A stretch of DNA of 25,234 nucleotides from positions 44,805 through 70,038 of the forward strand of contig JBBBWG010016556.1 of the NCBI GenBank assembly GCA_037176905.1, in the 5' to 3' direction. The notes beneath the pieces were generated by a model. The model was not told the DNA's origin. It worked only from the letters and a program-made list of their open reading frames with translations, and made no database searches. This DNA comes from Azolla pinnata. Taxonomy: Eukaryota > Streptophyta > Polypodiopsida > Salviniales > Salviniaceae. How positions within the stretch are numbered: position 1 is the stretch's first letter; each line of letters starts with the position of its first letter. Positions 1 through 8,832 of the stretch are shown one piece after another. A program made the position numbers and the translations under genes.

Positions 1-500
1 ATTTCATATTCAGTGGTGATCATGAAGATCTACAGAAATTTGAATCAGCGATTTCTGCTGAAAGGAAGGTTCCATCCTGGTTCATGTGCTGTGATTCGTG
101 CTAAAAATCTGCAGAAATGAAGGCTCCATTGCAGCTCCAATGTACTAAGCAGTTTCTCCCAAAACCTGCAGAAAATCAAGAAGGTCCCAGTGCGATTTCA
201 TAGTCAGTGGTGATCATGAAGATCTACAGAAATTTCAGCGATTTCTGCTGTTATATGAAAGGTTTCCATCCGGCTTCATATGCTGTGATTCATGCCGAAA
301 ATCTGCAGAAATGAAGGTTCCATTGAAGCTCCAATATACTCAGCAGTTCCTCCCAAAACCTGCAGCAGAAAATCAAGAAGGTCCCGTTGCAATTTCATAT
401 TCAGTGATTCCCCCCCCCCCAATCTGCAGAAAGGAAGGTTCCATTCCAGCTCCACTACATTCAGTGATTCCTCCGAAAAACCTGCAGAAATGAAGGAATC
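1..500. repeat. ~195-bp tandem repeat built of ~60-bp sub-units
   Basis: The stretch beginning ATTTCATATTCAGTGGTGAT at base 1 recurs at 195 and, shortened, at 392, giving periods of 194 and 197 bp. Inside each unit, sub-units of roughly 55-75 bp start with a variant of ATCTGCAGAAA (near 108, 165, 223, 300, 421, 481), so this is a higher-order repeat of about three sub-units. A run of ten or so C residues sits near 409-420. Short open frames here follow the repeat and are not credible genes. Confidence 0.8.
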
Positions 501-1185
501 ATCGACCATAGAATGGAGGAAACTTCAGTCGTTCTTCTTCACCGTCTGATTTAACTATAGAATCTGTGGATTTGTATTCCCTGAATGAGCATTCGATTTG
601 CGCAGCAAGTAAAATCAGAGAAAAGAAAGTCTATATATGCAAGAATCAGAGAAAAAGAAAGTAGGTATATGCAAGGCTTCAGATCTAGTGCTTCCGGTTG
701 CATACATCCTTCGAATCTCTGGCGAAGTGATTTAAATGGTCATGGATTGTGTTGATTTCCATGATCTGAATTCCTTCCATGCGTTGCTCCGAGGAAATCA
801 TGGATTCTGTTGTTTCCCATTGTAATTGTCCTTTCTGTGTTCAATCGAAGAAATTCCTGCCATAATCTCCATTATCCTTCTGTGTTTTGATTCAGAAAAC
901 CAGGGGTTCATCTTTGCAGTGTTTGATCAGAAGAAAAACCATCGCTTGGATTGTGCTGTAGCTTCCATAATCTTTCTGTGGTTGAAGAACTTTCGGAGCA
1001 GGAATTTTGCCTCCACGAAGCGAAACGAAGCAATTGCTACGACGTTCAATCCATCCATGGCTTTCGGCGAGCTTCAAAATCCAACAAAAGCTTCGATTTG
1101 CTCACCCAAGATCAGACAGATTCAAGATCTGGCTCAAATTCTGCTGTCAGATCCGCGAGAAGGACATTCCATGGCTCGGAATAAG
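501..1185. other. Non-genic stretch with a short tandem duplication
   Basis: I recognise no gene here. A 31-32-bp tandem duplication lies at 613-643 and 644-675; each copy starts AATCAGAGAAAA and ends ATATGCAAG. The rest has loose resemblance to the preceding repeat (recurring TTCTGTG, ATTCCNNCCAT and CGAAG words) and may be decayed copies of it. Open frames of up to 136 codons show no family resemblance. Confidence 0.5.
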
Positions 1186-1211
1186 AACTAAAACCCTAAT
1201 TCTTGCGCTTC

Positions 1212-1216
<5 letters not shown>

Positions 1217-1286
<70 letters not shown>
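1217..1286. repeat. (AG)35 microsatellite
   Basis: An uninterrupted AG dinucleotide run of about 70 bp. It is a homopurine tract, and GA repeats are known binding sites for plant BPC (GAGA-binding) proteins. A telomere-like stretch follows within 20 bp. Confidence 0.95.
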
Positions 1287-1291
<5 letters not shown>

Positions 1292-1298
1292 CTTCATC

Positions 1299-1915
1299 GA
1301 ACCCTAACCCTAACCCTAAGGCTGGTGCAGAAAACATCGCGAATCCTTGTTCCAATCTTCAGGTCTGCAGAATCTGCTATTTCCCTACCCTCCCGAAGTT
1401 GTGAGAAAGAAAATTAGGGTTTCAGAGACTAGCTGCAAACCTGAGGAACTCGTCTGAAACCCTAAATCAACGCACAGTCCGAAACCCTAATCAGCCCACA
1501 AACCAAAACCCTAATCAGCCCACAACCCAAAACCCTAATCACCCCTAATCAGCCCAAAACCCTAATCACCCCTAATCAGCCCAAGACCCTAATTAGCCCA
1601 CAAACACATAACCCTAATCACCCCTAATCCGCCCAAAAACCTAATCACCCCTAATCAGCCCAAAACCCTAATTATCCCACAACACATAACCCTAATCACC
1701 CCTAATCACCCCAAAACCCTAATCACCCCTAATCAGCCCAAGACCCTAATTAGCCCACAACACATAACCCTAATCACCCCTAATTAGCCTAAAACCCTAA
1801 TCACCCCTAATCAGCCCAAAACCCTAATCACCCCTAATCAGCCCAAAACCCTAATCAGCTCAAAACCCTAACCAGCCCTAATCAGCCCAAAACCCTAATC
1901 AGCCCAAAATCCTGA
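1299..1915. repeat. Degenerate telomere-like minisatellite (AAAACCCTAATCAGCCC)
   Basis: It opens with three CCCTAA units near 1303-1320. From about 1440 it continues as alternating 18-bp (CAAAACCCTAATCAGCCC) and 27-bp units. A longer period of about 79 bp is visible from recurring CCTAATTANCCCACAA words near 1588, 1668 and 1745. The C-rich strand is the + strand throughout. Confidence 0.85.
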
Positions 1916-1929
1916 TCACTCTATGTAGA

Positions 1930-2420
1930 AGGATCAACAACATAACGACTCAATCGAGCTCGAACAATCAGTTGTTTAATACAATCGGTCGAGCTCGAAC
2001 AATCAATCGCTGGTCGATCAGCGGAAGATCAACGCCCTAACGATGGATTGAGCTTGAGTGATTGATCGCTTTAACGATTGGATTGAGAGCTCGAATGATC
2101 AAGTCGCTTAATGATCAGGGGAAGACCAGTGCCCTAACGATGGATCGAGCTCGAGCGATCGATCGCTTTATCGACTAGATCGAGAGCTCGAACGATCAAG
2201 TCACTTAAACAATCGATCGAGCTCGAATGATCAAGTTGCTTAAACAATTTGATCGAGAGCTTGAGCGATCAAATCGTTGGTCAATCGGATCGGGGGAAGA
2301 TCAATGCTTAACGGCAGATCGAGCTTGGGTGGATCGAGATCGAACGATTAGTTTGCTTAACGATCGATCAAAGTCGGCTCGAGCCCGCGTAAGCAACTCG
2401 TTTGGCAGGCGATCGGAATC
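1930..2420. repeat. GATCGAGCTCGAA satellite
   Basis: Dense repeats of CGAGCTCGAACGATCAA with spacings of about 30-40 bp. They are grouped into longer units by a second word, GGGGAAGAYCARTGC, seen near 2016 (variant), 2115 and 2288. The unit is rich in palindromes (GAGCTC, CGATCG, TCGA). It differs in sequence from the flanking telomere-like arrays. No coding potential is credible. Confidence 0.75.
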
Positions 2421-2429
2421 TTATAGAAA

Positions 2430-3311
2430 TGAATGAGCCAACATTGCTCATTTTTTATTATATATATATAATTTTGAAACTTTGGACGAGAGAAATGAAA
2501 GAAAAACTAAAGGTGCGTCATAAATGAGGAAGGAGAAGACAAGAGCGATATATATATATATATATATCTGTAAAATGTCGTCCGATTTCAGATTATTCAA
2601 GCCTTCCGTTTCCAGCTATTGCGGCATGCATCCAATGCATCTGGCTATGCAATAGCAATCGAGAAAGATCTCCGGAAGGGCATAATTACAGAAGAAGTTT
2701 TGCAGAAGGCAGAAGAAAATTTTTTGCAAAGTTCGCGGATTTGAATGGATGAGACAATATCTGCCGAAACTGGGGGCCCACACAGTCCGATTAAAACCAA
2801 ATCTTGATTCCCATGAACTAATCACGATTAAAAAAACGAAACGAATCGTTGTGCATATATATATATATATATATATATTTACGCTTTGGCTCTGCAGATG
2901 CTCCTCTCTTGTACCACAACGACGTACATTGAACCCAGACTTCCGACTCAGAAGAATCGAATCTTGTGCTCTGCCCTTCGGAACAACGACATCTGTGTTT
3001 TTGTCGTTCCGTACGCACATTGAACACGGATTGAGGCGCGCTCCTCTCCCTGCCCAACGATCTGCTGGCGAAACAGAAAGGAAAACAAGAATCCAGTTAG
3101 CGGAGTTGTTTTTTTTTTTTGTTTTTGTTTTGGCGGAGATCGAAAGCAGCATTCGACAGATTCCGATCTCAGTTGGACCCGCTATACGCTCAGCTTCAGC
3201 TAACCTAACCCCCAATTGGCCCTGACTTCTACGACATCTTTGTTTGTTTTTCGCCTGGTGCAGATCTAGTCGAGATACAAACAGCTGTTGTGTTTTACTT
3301 GGGCCAAGTAT

Positions 3312-3358
<47 letters not shown>

Positions 3359-3690
3359 AAGAGTTTTTTTTTTTTTCCAAAATGAAACTACTTTCCCATT
3401 AGTTAGGAAGGATTATTACATAGCGTCTACAAGGAGACTAATAAACATATCGGGGAGACTTCCTCCGATCAAGTAAAAAAAGGATGAGCTTACTTACATT
3501 GCCTTGCGGCCTAACTTAATGTAAGAAGCCCTTCAATGTTGTCTATATAGAGAGAGAAAAAGAGTTACTATAAACATTAAATATTTGTTCGAGGTTCGAA
3601 ACCCAAAACATTTCTCTGTTTTTAAAATGAAAGGAATCATCAGATCAGTAACCTATTCCAATCTTTTTCTTACAATCAGTACCTCACTTA
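2430..3690. other. AT-microsatellite-bearing spacer, no gene seen
   Basis: This holds (TA)n tracts at about 2549-2567, 2855-2879 and 3309-3346, the last passing into (GA)n to 3358. Poly-T runs lie near 3110 and 3365. Two roughly 65-bp stretches (near 2915-2970 and 2985-3045) share ACGAC, TACATTGAAC and GGATT words and may be diverged tandem copies. Open frames on both strands (up to 254 codons) run through the TA repeats and look fortuitous. I recognise no gene. Confidence 0.5.
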
Positions 3691-3694
3691 CTTA

Positions 3695-5575
3695 AACCCT
3701 AAACCCTAAACCCTAAAAAACCCTAACCCTTAAGCCCTTAAACCCTAAACCTGGTAGCCACCATCATCGCGGGGAGTTTTTCCGATCGATCTTAGTTTCA
3801 GACGATTCTACCCTAAACCCTAATACCCTTTCGAAAAGTTGAACGCTAAACCTAGAAACCAGAAACCCTAAGAAACCCTGCTTAAACCCTTAAACCCTAA
3901 ACCCTTAAAAACCTTAAACTGTAAATTATCAGGTCGAGGTCCGCCTCCAGATGCTTCTACCCTAAACCCTAAAACAAGAAACACCAAAACCCCAAAAACC
4001 TTGAACCGGAAGCCCTAAACGCTAAACCCTAAACTGTCAAGTGTAGTGGAAGTAAACACGAAACACCAAAACCCTAAACGTGAAACCCAAATACCCAAAA
4101 CCCTAAAACCCCCAATACCTTGAACCAGAAACCCTAAATTGTCAAGTGCAGCGGAAGTAAACATGAAACACCAAACCCAAAATGTGAAACCCCAAGAACC
4201 TTGAACCTAAAACCCTAAACGCTAACCCTAAACCATCAAGTGCAGTGGAAGTAAACGCGAAACACCAAAACCCATAACGCGAAACCCAATTACCCAAAAC
4301 CCTAAAACCATAGCGCAAACCATAAGTACCCAAATAACCCAAAACCCTAAAACCCCAAGAACCTTGAACCCTAAACCCTAAACGCTAAACCCTAAACCAT
4401 CATGCAGTTGAAGTAAACGCGAAACACCAAAACCCATAACGCGAAACCCAATTACCCAAAACCCTAAAACCCCAAAAGCCATAACGCAAAACGCAAGTAC
4501 CCAAATAACCCAAAACCCTAAAAACCCCAAGAACGTTGAACCCTAAACCCTAAACGCTAAACCCTAAACTGTCAAGTGCAGCGGAAGTAAACGCGAAACA
4601 CCAATACCCAATACGCGAAACCCAAACCCTAAAACCCTAAAAACCACAAGAACATTGAACCCTAAACCCTAAACGCTAAACCCTAAACTGTCAAGTGCAG
4701 CGGAAGTAAACACGAAACCCAAACCCCAAAACCTTAAAAACACCAAAACCCTAAAAACCCCTAAACGCTAAACCCTGAACCGTCAAGTGCAGCGGAAGTA
4801 AACACGAAACACCAAAACCCATAACGCGAAACCTAATTACCCAAAACCCTAAAACCCCAAAACCCTAAAAACCCCAAGAACTTTGAAGCTTAAACCCTAA
4901 ATGCTAAACCCTAAACTGTCAAGCGCAGCGAAGTAAACGCGAAACCCAAACCCCAAAACCCTAAAAACCCCAAGAACCTTGAACCTTAAACCCGAAATGC
5001 TAAACCCTAAACTGTCAAGCGCAGCGGAAGTAAACTCGAAATCCAAACCCCAAAACCCAAAAACCCCAAAACCCTAAAAACCCAAAACCCTAACAACCCC
5101 AAAACCCTGAAAACCCCAAGAACCTTGAACCTTAAACCCTAAATGCGAAACCCTAAACTGTCAAGCGCAGCGGAAGTAAACGCGAAACCCGAACCCCAAA
5201 ACCCTAAAACCCCAAAATCCCAAAATCCCAAAACCCTAAAAACCCCAAAACCCTAAAAACCCTAACAACCCTAACAACCCCAAAACCCCAAAAACCCCAA
5301 AACCCTAAAAACCCCAAAACCCTAAAAACCTCAAAACCCTAAAACGCAAAACCCTAAAAACCCTAACAACCCTAAAAACCCTAAAAACCCTAAAAACCCT
5401 AAAAACCCCAAAAACCCTAAAAACCCCAAAACCCCAAAACCCTAAAAACCTCAAAACCCTAAAACGCAAAACCCCAAAAACCCTAAAAACCCTAAAAACC
5501 CCAAAACCCTAAAAACCTCAAAACCCTAAAACGCAAAACCCTAAAACGCAAAACCCTAAACTGTGTCAAAGTGCA
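3695..5575. repeat. Composite telomere-like array with conserved 20-bp box
   Basis: About 1.9 kb of degenerate AAACCCTAA, AAAACCCC and AAAACCCTAAAA units on the + strand. Eleven copies of a box close to CAAGTGCAGCGGAAGTAAAC are embedded in it, starting at 4038, 4143, 4237, 4401 (shortened), 4573, 4692, 4784, 4920, 5016, 5162 and 5567. Each box is usually preceded by CCCTAAACTGT and followed by a CGAAAC word. Spacings run from 92 to 172 bp, with 405 bp before the last copy. From 5170 to 5560 the array is almost pure AAAACCCYAAAA. Confidence 0.9.
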
Positions 5576-5590
5576 GCGGAAGTACAGAAA

Positions 5591-6190
5591 TGTGTGTGTG
5601 TGTGTTTTTGGCCTTCTTCCAAAGTGCAGCAGAAAGAAGAGGAAAAGGAGGAGAAGAGAGATGACCGTTGTCTGATGTTTTTTAGGGTTTCAGTCGCAGG
5701 AGACAGAGAGAAGAAGAAGAAGAAGGAATGATGCTGCGCACGCCATCGCCATAGCTTCTTCCCCCCCTGCTTCTCTTCATTAAATGCAGAGATTTTGAGG
5801 CCGTTGCTGCAGCTTTCTTCGTCTTCGTCTTCTTCTTCTTCTTCTTCTTCAGGAGTGTTTTGTTGCTTAATCTTCTTCAACGCATGCTGTTTTCTGGGTC
5901 TTTCTCTCCTCTTCCTTCCTTCCCTTTTCGTTTTTCTCATCTGCGGCAAATCATCAAATCTTCTCAACCGCCTCTCTTTCTCTCCATTTTCCCCCGTTTT
6001 TGTTCTTTTCCTCTAAATTTAGGATTTGATTCCACGCCCCAAATCTTCTTCTTCTTCTTCTTCCTCCTCCTCCTTTTGTTTTTTCTCCATTGAAGAAACG
6101 CAGACATGGGTGGGGCAGGAAGCAATCAATGAGTTGAACAACATTGCTGCAAGTATTCTACCATCATCAGAGATAATCTGCTTATCCATG

Positions 6191-6226
<36 letters not shown>
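5591..6226. repeat. Microsatellites in pyrimidine-rich leader region
   Basis: Simple repeats lie at 5591-5605 (TG), 5815-5850 (TTC), 6044-6075 (TTC passing to TCC) and 6193-6226 ((GT)17). The surrounding DNA is strongly CT-rich on the + strand, as plant 5' leaders often are, and precedes the glutaredoxin-domain gene. Serine-, leucine- or histidine-rich frames across these repeats are artefacts of the repeats. Confidence 0.85.
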
Positions 6227-6229
<3 letters not shown>

Positions 6230-6494
6230 CTTGCGGATATAAGAGTAAAATCTGTATATATGCTACTAGATCGATACATTCGTGGAGTGAGAAGCCCTTC
6301 TCAGCAACCTTCCTTCCCTTGCTTTCCTTGTTCATCTTCATTATCAATCCACTGCTGACATACCCAGATACTTCCCTTCCCGAGCTGTTTTACATGGCTT
6401 CATGTTGAACTCTTCTGGAAGGCTTCCCTCCGCACTTGATGATTTCCTTGAGCTCTCAGTCCAACCGGAAGCATCAAAGCTCATCTTCATTCAG

Positions 6495-6827
6495 GTAAAA
6501 CGAAAACGAAAAAGAAAATCTTCCATGTCTCTGTGTGTATGTAAGTGAATGTGGACATCAATCAGCCCTCAAACGTTTCTGATTTGAAGAGAGCCTGTCT
6601 GGTTGTGGTTAGTACTGAAGCTCTGGGGAAGAGAAAGCCTCAGTATGAATGTGCTTTGTTTTTATATAGATAGATCTATCGATATATATATATACATCTA
6701 TAGATAGATCTATAGATATATATATGTGCCCGTGAAAGACATTAGCGGTCAAAGTCTTTGATCTGAAGATAATCCGGATGTAGTCAGTACTGAAGTTCTA
6801 TGCTTGTTGTCCTTGTACTATCTCCAG
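6495..6827 (+). other. Possible 5'-UTR intron of the glutaredoxin-domain gene
   Basis: A donor-like CATTCAG/GTAAAAC lies at 6494/6495 and an acceptor-like CTATCTCCAG ends at 6827, 25 bp before the start codon at 6853. The span is T-rich and contains the TATATA and GATA-type repeat near 6663-6724. Removing it would give a compact leader. This rests only on splice-site appearance, and the true transcription start is unknown. Confidence 0.3.
6663..6724. repeat. Palindromic AGATAGATCTAT duplication
   Basis: Two adjacent copies of a ~30-bp element (AGATAGATCTAT followed by (C/A)GATATATATATA) occupy 6663-6692 and about 6697-6724. Each has an AGATCT-centred palindrome. They lie 130-190 bp upstream of the glutaredoxin-domain start codon. 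The TATATA portions could serve as a TATA element, but nothing here proves it. Confidence 0.6.
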
Positions 6828-6852
6828 CTCAAAGGTCCTCCCTTTCCTGAAC

Positions 6853-8832
6853 ATGGGTTGTGTCTCTTCCAAATTCCTGAAGAAACATGCTCATGTCAAT
6901 GATGAAGACGACGATGGCGGTGGTGCTGGTGATAGTAACAACAGAACCGCTATCACACACAATTCCACTCTCGATTTGAGAGACGACAAGTCTTTTGTCA
7001 GCATCGGCTTCCAACGGCATTATGTATCGCTCACATCTACATCTTATGGTTTGTTGCGGGTTGAATCACCCAGTAAGCACAAAGAGAAGAGGATTAAGAA
7101 AGATGTCGCGGAAGAGACGCTCATGGAAATGTATGGAAAGCTTAGTGCTCTGGATATGGATGTAACACCGAGGAAACCGTTCCAGGAAGAAATGGATAGT
7201 GTGATTAGCCCGATTGAGAGGAAGCTCACATCAAGTCATGGAAAAGAAGATGTGAGATCGAGCAATGGTTCACCAGATTATGCGATCTCGGAGACCATCG
7301 ACGTGGGTGACATGATGTTGGGTCTCGAAGAGGCAGCAACACTTTCTGAATGCTCGACATCACCACCGCCTCAGGCCTGCAAGAGATCATCGATCCATAC
7401 ATTGCATCCGAACCCCAAGAAGCTTGGGAAGAAAGCACGTTATGCTGAACACTCGGAAGTGGCATCTAGTGGTAATGATGATGGTGGTGATGACGATGAA
7501 GCCATTGATAAATTCGACATATCACAATTACAGCTGCGTGCAAGCCAACCACTTGCCGAATATCCAGGAAGAAATCGAATACAGCCTCTGAAGAGATCAG
7601 CCTACTTCAAGGAAGAAGCTTGCGATAGCGACGAAAATACCATCGATGAATTCAGAATACCGCAATCCAAGTTGTTATCCTCAAGGCAGCCCAATCACGG
7701 CCCTAAACACAACAAGATTGTGAAGAAATGCAACAAAATGAAGAAATTTGTGTCAGAGGTGATCGATGAAGAAGGATTTGGTGACGAGAATGCCACGCCA
7801 CAGCAAGTACAAAACAGTGTAAAGCCAATGCCATCTAAGAATAAGTCAAACCTTCGCAGCCCACTTGGGAGTGTTCCTTTTAAGATAAGGGAGACCAGTG
7901 CTGTTGCAAGCAATAAATTTCTCGGCTCTCCAGATTCCATTGTCTCGATGAAGTTGAGTCCTAAAGGATTGTCTCCAATGACAAGGCACCATGCAACGAT
8001 GATGTTGAAGTATTCAACCCCATCTCCAAAAGGTATGACAGGCAATCCTTTATCAAGATCAGTATCAGGATCCTCAACAAAGGTAGCTATGGGTCCAATT
8101 TTGACCTCCAGAGAGCCAAACAAGTCATCAAGCCAAGTTCTCATGGGGTCAAGTCTAATATATAGTCCATCAAGTAGCCCTTTATTTGATCCAGAACTGG
8201 TGGCTTCTTACGAAGAAGTGCTAGAGAATCTCTCATGGGCTGAAAACCACAAGGAGAACGAGCTGCAGATGCAAGAAGTTGAGAAAGAGCTAAATGAAGC
8301 ATTGTGCATATACGCCCCTACTAGTGTCCATCATATGAACATGTGCGATGCATCAATGGATTTTGATGTGAAATGCCCCCCCAGGGGTGCAAATAGGATT
8401 GTGCTCTATACAACCACACTCCGAGGTATTCGGAAAACATTTGAGGATTGCAATGATGTGAGGAGCATCCTCCAGGGGCTCGATCTCATCGTAGATGAGC
8501 GTGATGTTTCAATGCATCGCGGATTCCTCAACGAGCTAACTGTCGTCATGGGAAGAGTCGTGACTGTTCCACGGATGTTTATTAAAGGCCGATACATTGG
8601 AGGAATAGAGGAGGTTAGGAAGCTTCACGAAGAGGGGATGCTAAACGAGCTCGTCGAAGGGCTCCCTACAGACATGAACAAACAGGTCTGCAATGGATGT
8701 GGCGGGGTTCGATTCGTGCCTTGTTTGGAATGCAATGGAAGTTGCAAAGTAAGGAAAGGGGAGGAGAGTGCTTATTCTAGATGCCCACAATGTAATGAGA
8801 ATGGCTTGATTCAGTGCCCCATATGCATATAG
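6853..8832 (+). CDS. Membrane-anchored glutaredoxin-domain protein with C-terminal CxxC zinc region
   Basis: A single-exon frame of 659 residues, long for this plant family (often ~400), mainly because of a disordered acidic N-terminal half. It starts MGCVSSK, a typical N-myristoylation (Gly2) and palmitoylation (Cys3) signal, so attachment to the inner face of a membrane is likely. The glutaredoxin fold spans about 514-605: strand IVLYTTTL, then RGIRKTFEDC, the cis-Pro motif TVPRMF and the glutathione-loop GGIEEV. The CxxC active site of true glutaredoxins is replaced by LRGI, as is usual in this subfamily, so thiol-disulfide activity is doubtful. Four CxxC pairs (613/616, 624/627, 644/647, 655/658) plus Cys631 resemble a DnaJ-type zinc module. 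Two related segments, AIDKFDISQLQL (from 217) and TIDEFRIPQSKL (from 263), lie 46 residues apart. Family proteins are related to Arabidopsis At5g39865 and At3g28850; the exact substrate is unknown. Confidence 0.93.
   Translation: MGCVSSKFLKKHAHVNDEDDDGGGAGDSNNRTAITHNSTLDLRDDKSFVSIGFQRHYVSLTSTSYGLLRVESPSKHKEKRIKKDVAEETLMEMYGKLSALDMDVTPRKPFQEEMDSVISPIERKLTSSHGKEDVRSSNGSPDYAISETIDVGDMMLGLEEAATLSECSTSPPPQACKRSSIHTLHPNPKKLGKKARYAEHSEVASSGNDDGGDDDEAIDKFDISQLQLRASQPLAEYPGRNRIQPLKRSAYFKEEACDSDENTIDEFRIPQSKLLSSRQPNHGPKHNKIVKKCNKMKKFVSEVIDEEGFGDENATPQQVQNSVKPMPSKNKSNLRSPLGSVPFKIRETSAVASNKFLGSPDSIVSMKLSPKGLSPMTRHHATMMLKYSTPSPKGMTGNPLSRSVSGSSTKVAMGPILTSREPNKSSSQVLMGSSLIYSPSSSPLFDPELVASYEEVLENLSWAENHKENELQMQEVEKELNEALCIYAPTSVHHMNMCDASMDFDVKCPPRGANRIVLYTTTLRGIRKTFEDCNDVRSILQGLDLIVDERDVSMHRGFLNELTVVMGRVVTVPRMFIKGRYIGGIEEVRKLHEEGMLNELVEGLPTDMNKQVCNGCGGVRFVPCLECNGSCKVRKGEESAYSRCPQCNENGLIQCPICI

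Noticed and set aside
1007..1417. 136-codon frame with an Arg-Glu alternating run
   Set aside because: The run is the translated (GA)35 microsatellite; flanking residues match no family.
2616..3380. 254-codon minus-strand frame and overlapping 158-codon plus-strand frame
   Set aside because: Both run through (TA)n and poly-T tracts, giving runs of Tyr-Ile, show no domain, and overlap each other on opposite strands.
3580..3605. GGTTCGAAACC at 3593-3603, a perfect tRNA-type B box, suggesting a SINE or tRNA gene
   Set aside because: No convincing A box lies 30-60 bp upstream, no cloverleaf can be folded, and no clear A-rich tail or target-site duplication is seen. A chance match or decayed SINE remains possible.
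3695..5575. Regularly spaced 20-bp box as a CRISPR-like array
   Set aside because: The spacers are themselves repetitive telomere-like units of variable length, and the genes around are plant nuclear genes.
5566..6358. Frames of 73-133 codons rich in Ser, Leu, Glu or His
   Set aside because: They are translations of TTC and GT microsatellites in the pyrimidine-rich leader region.
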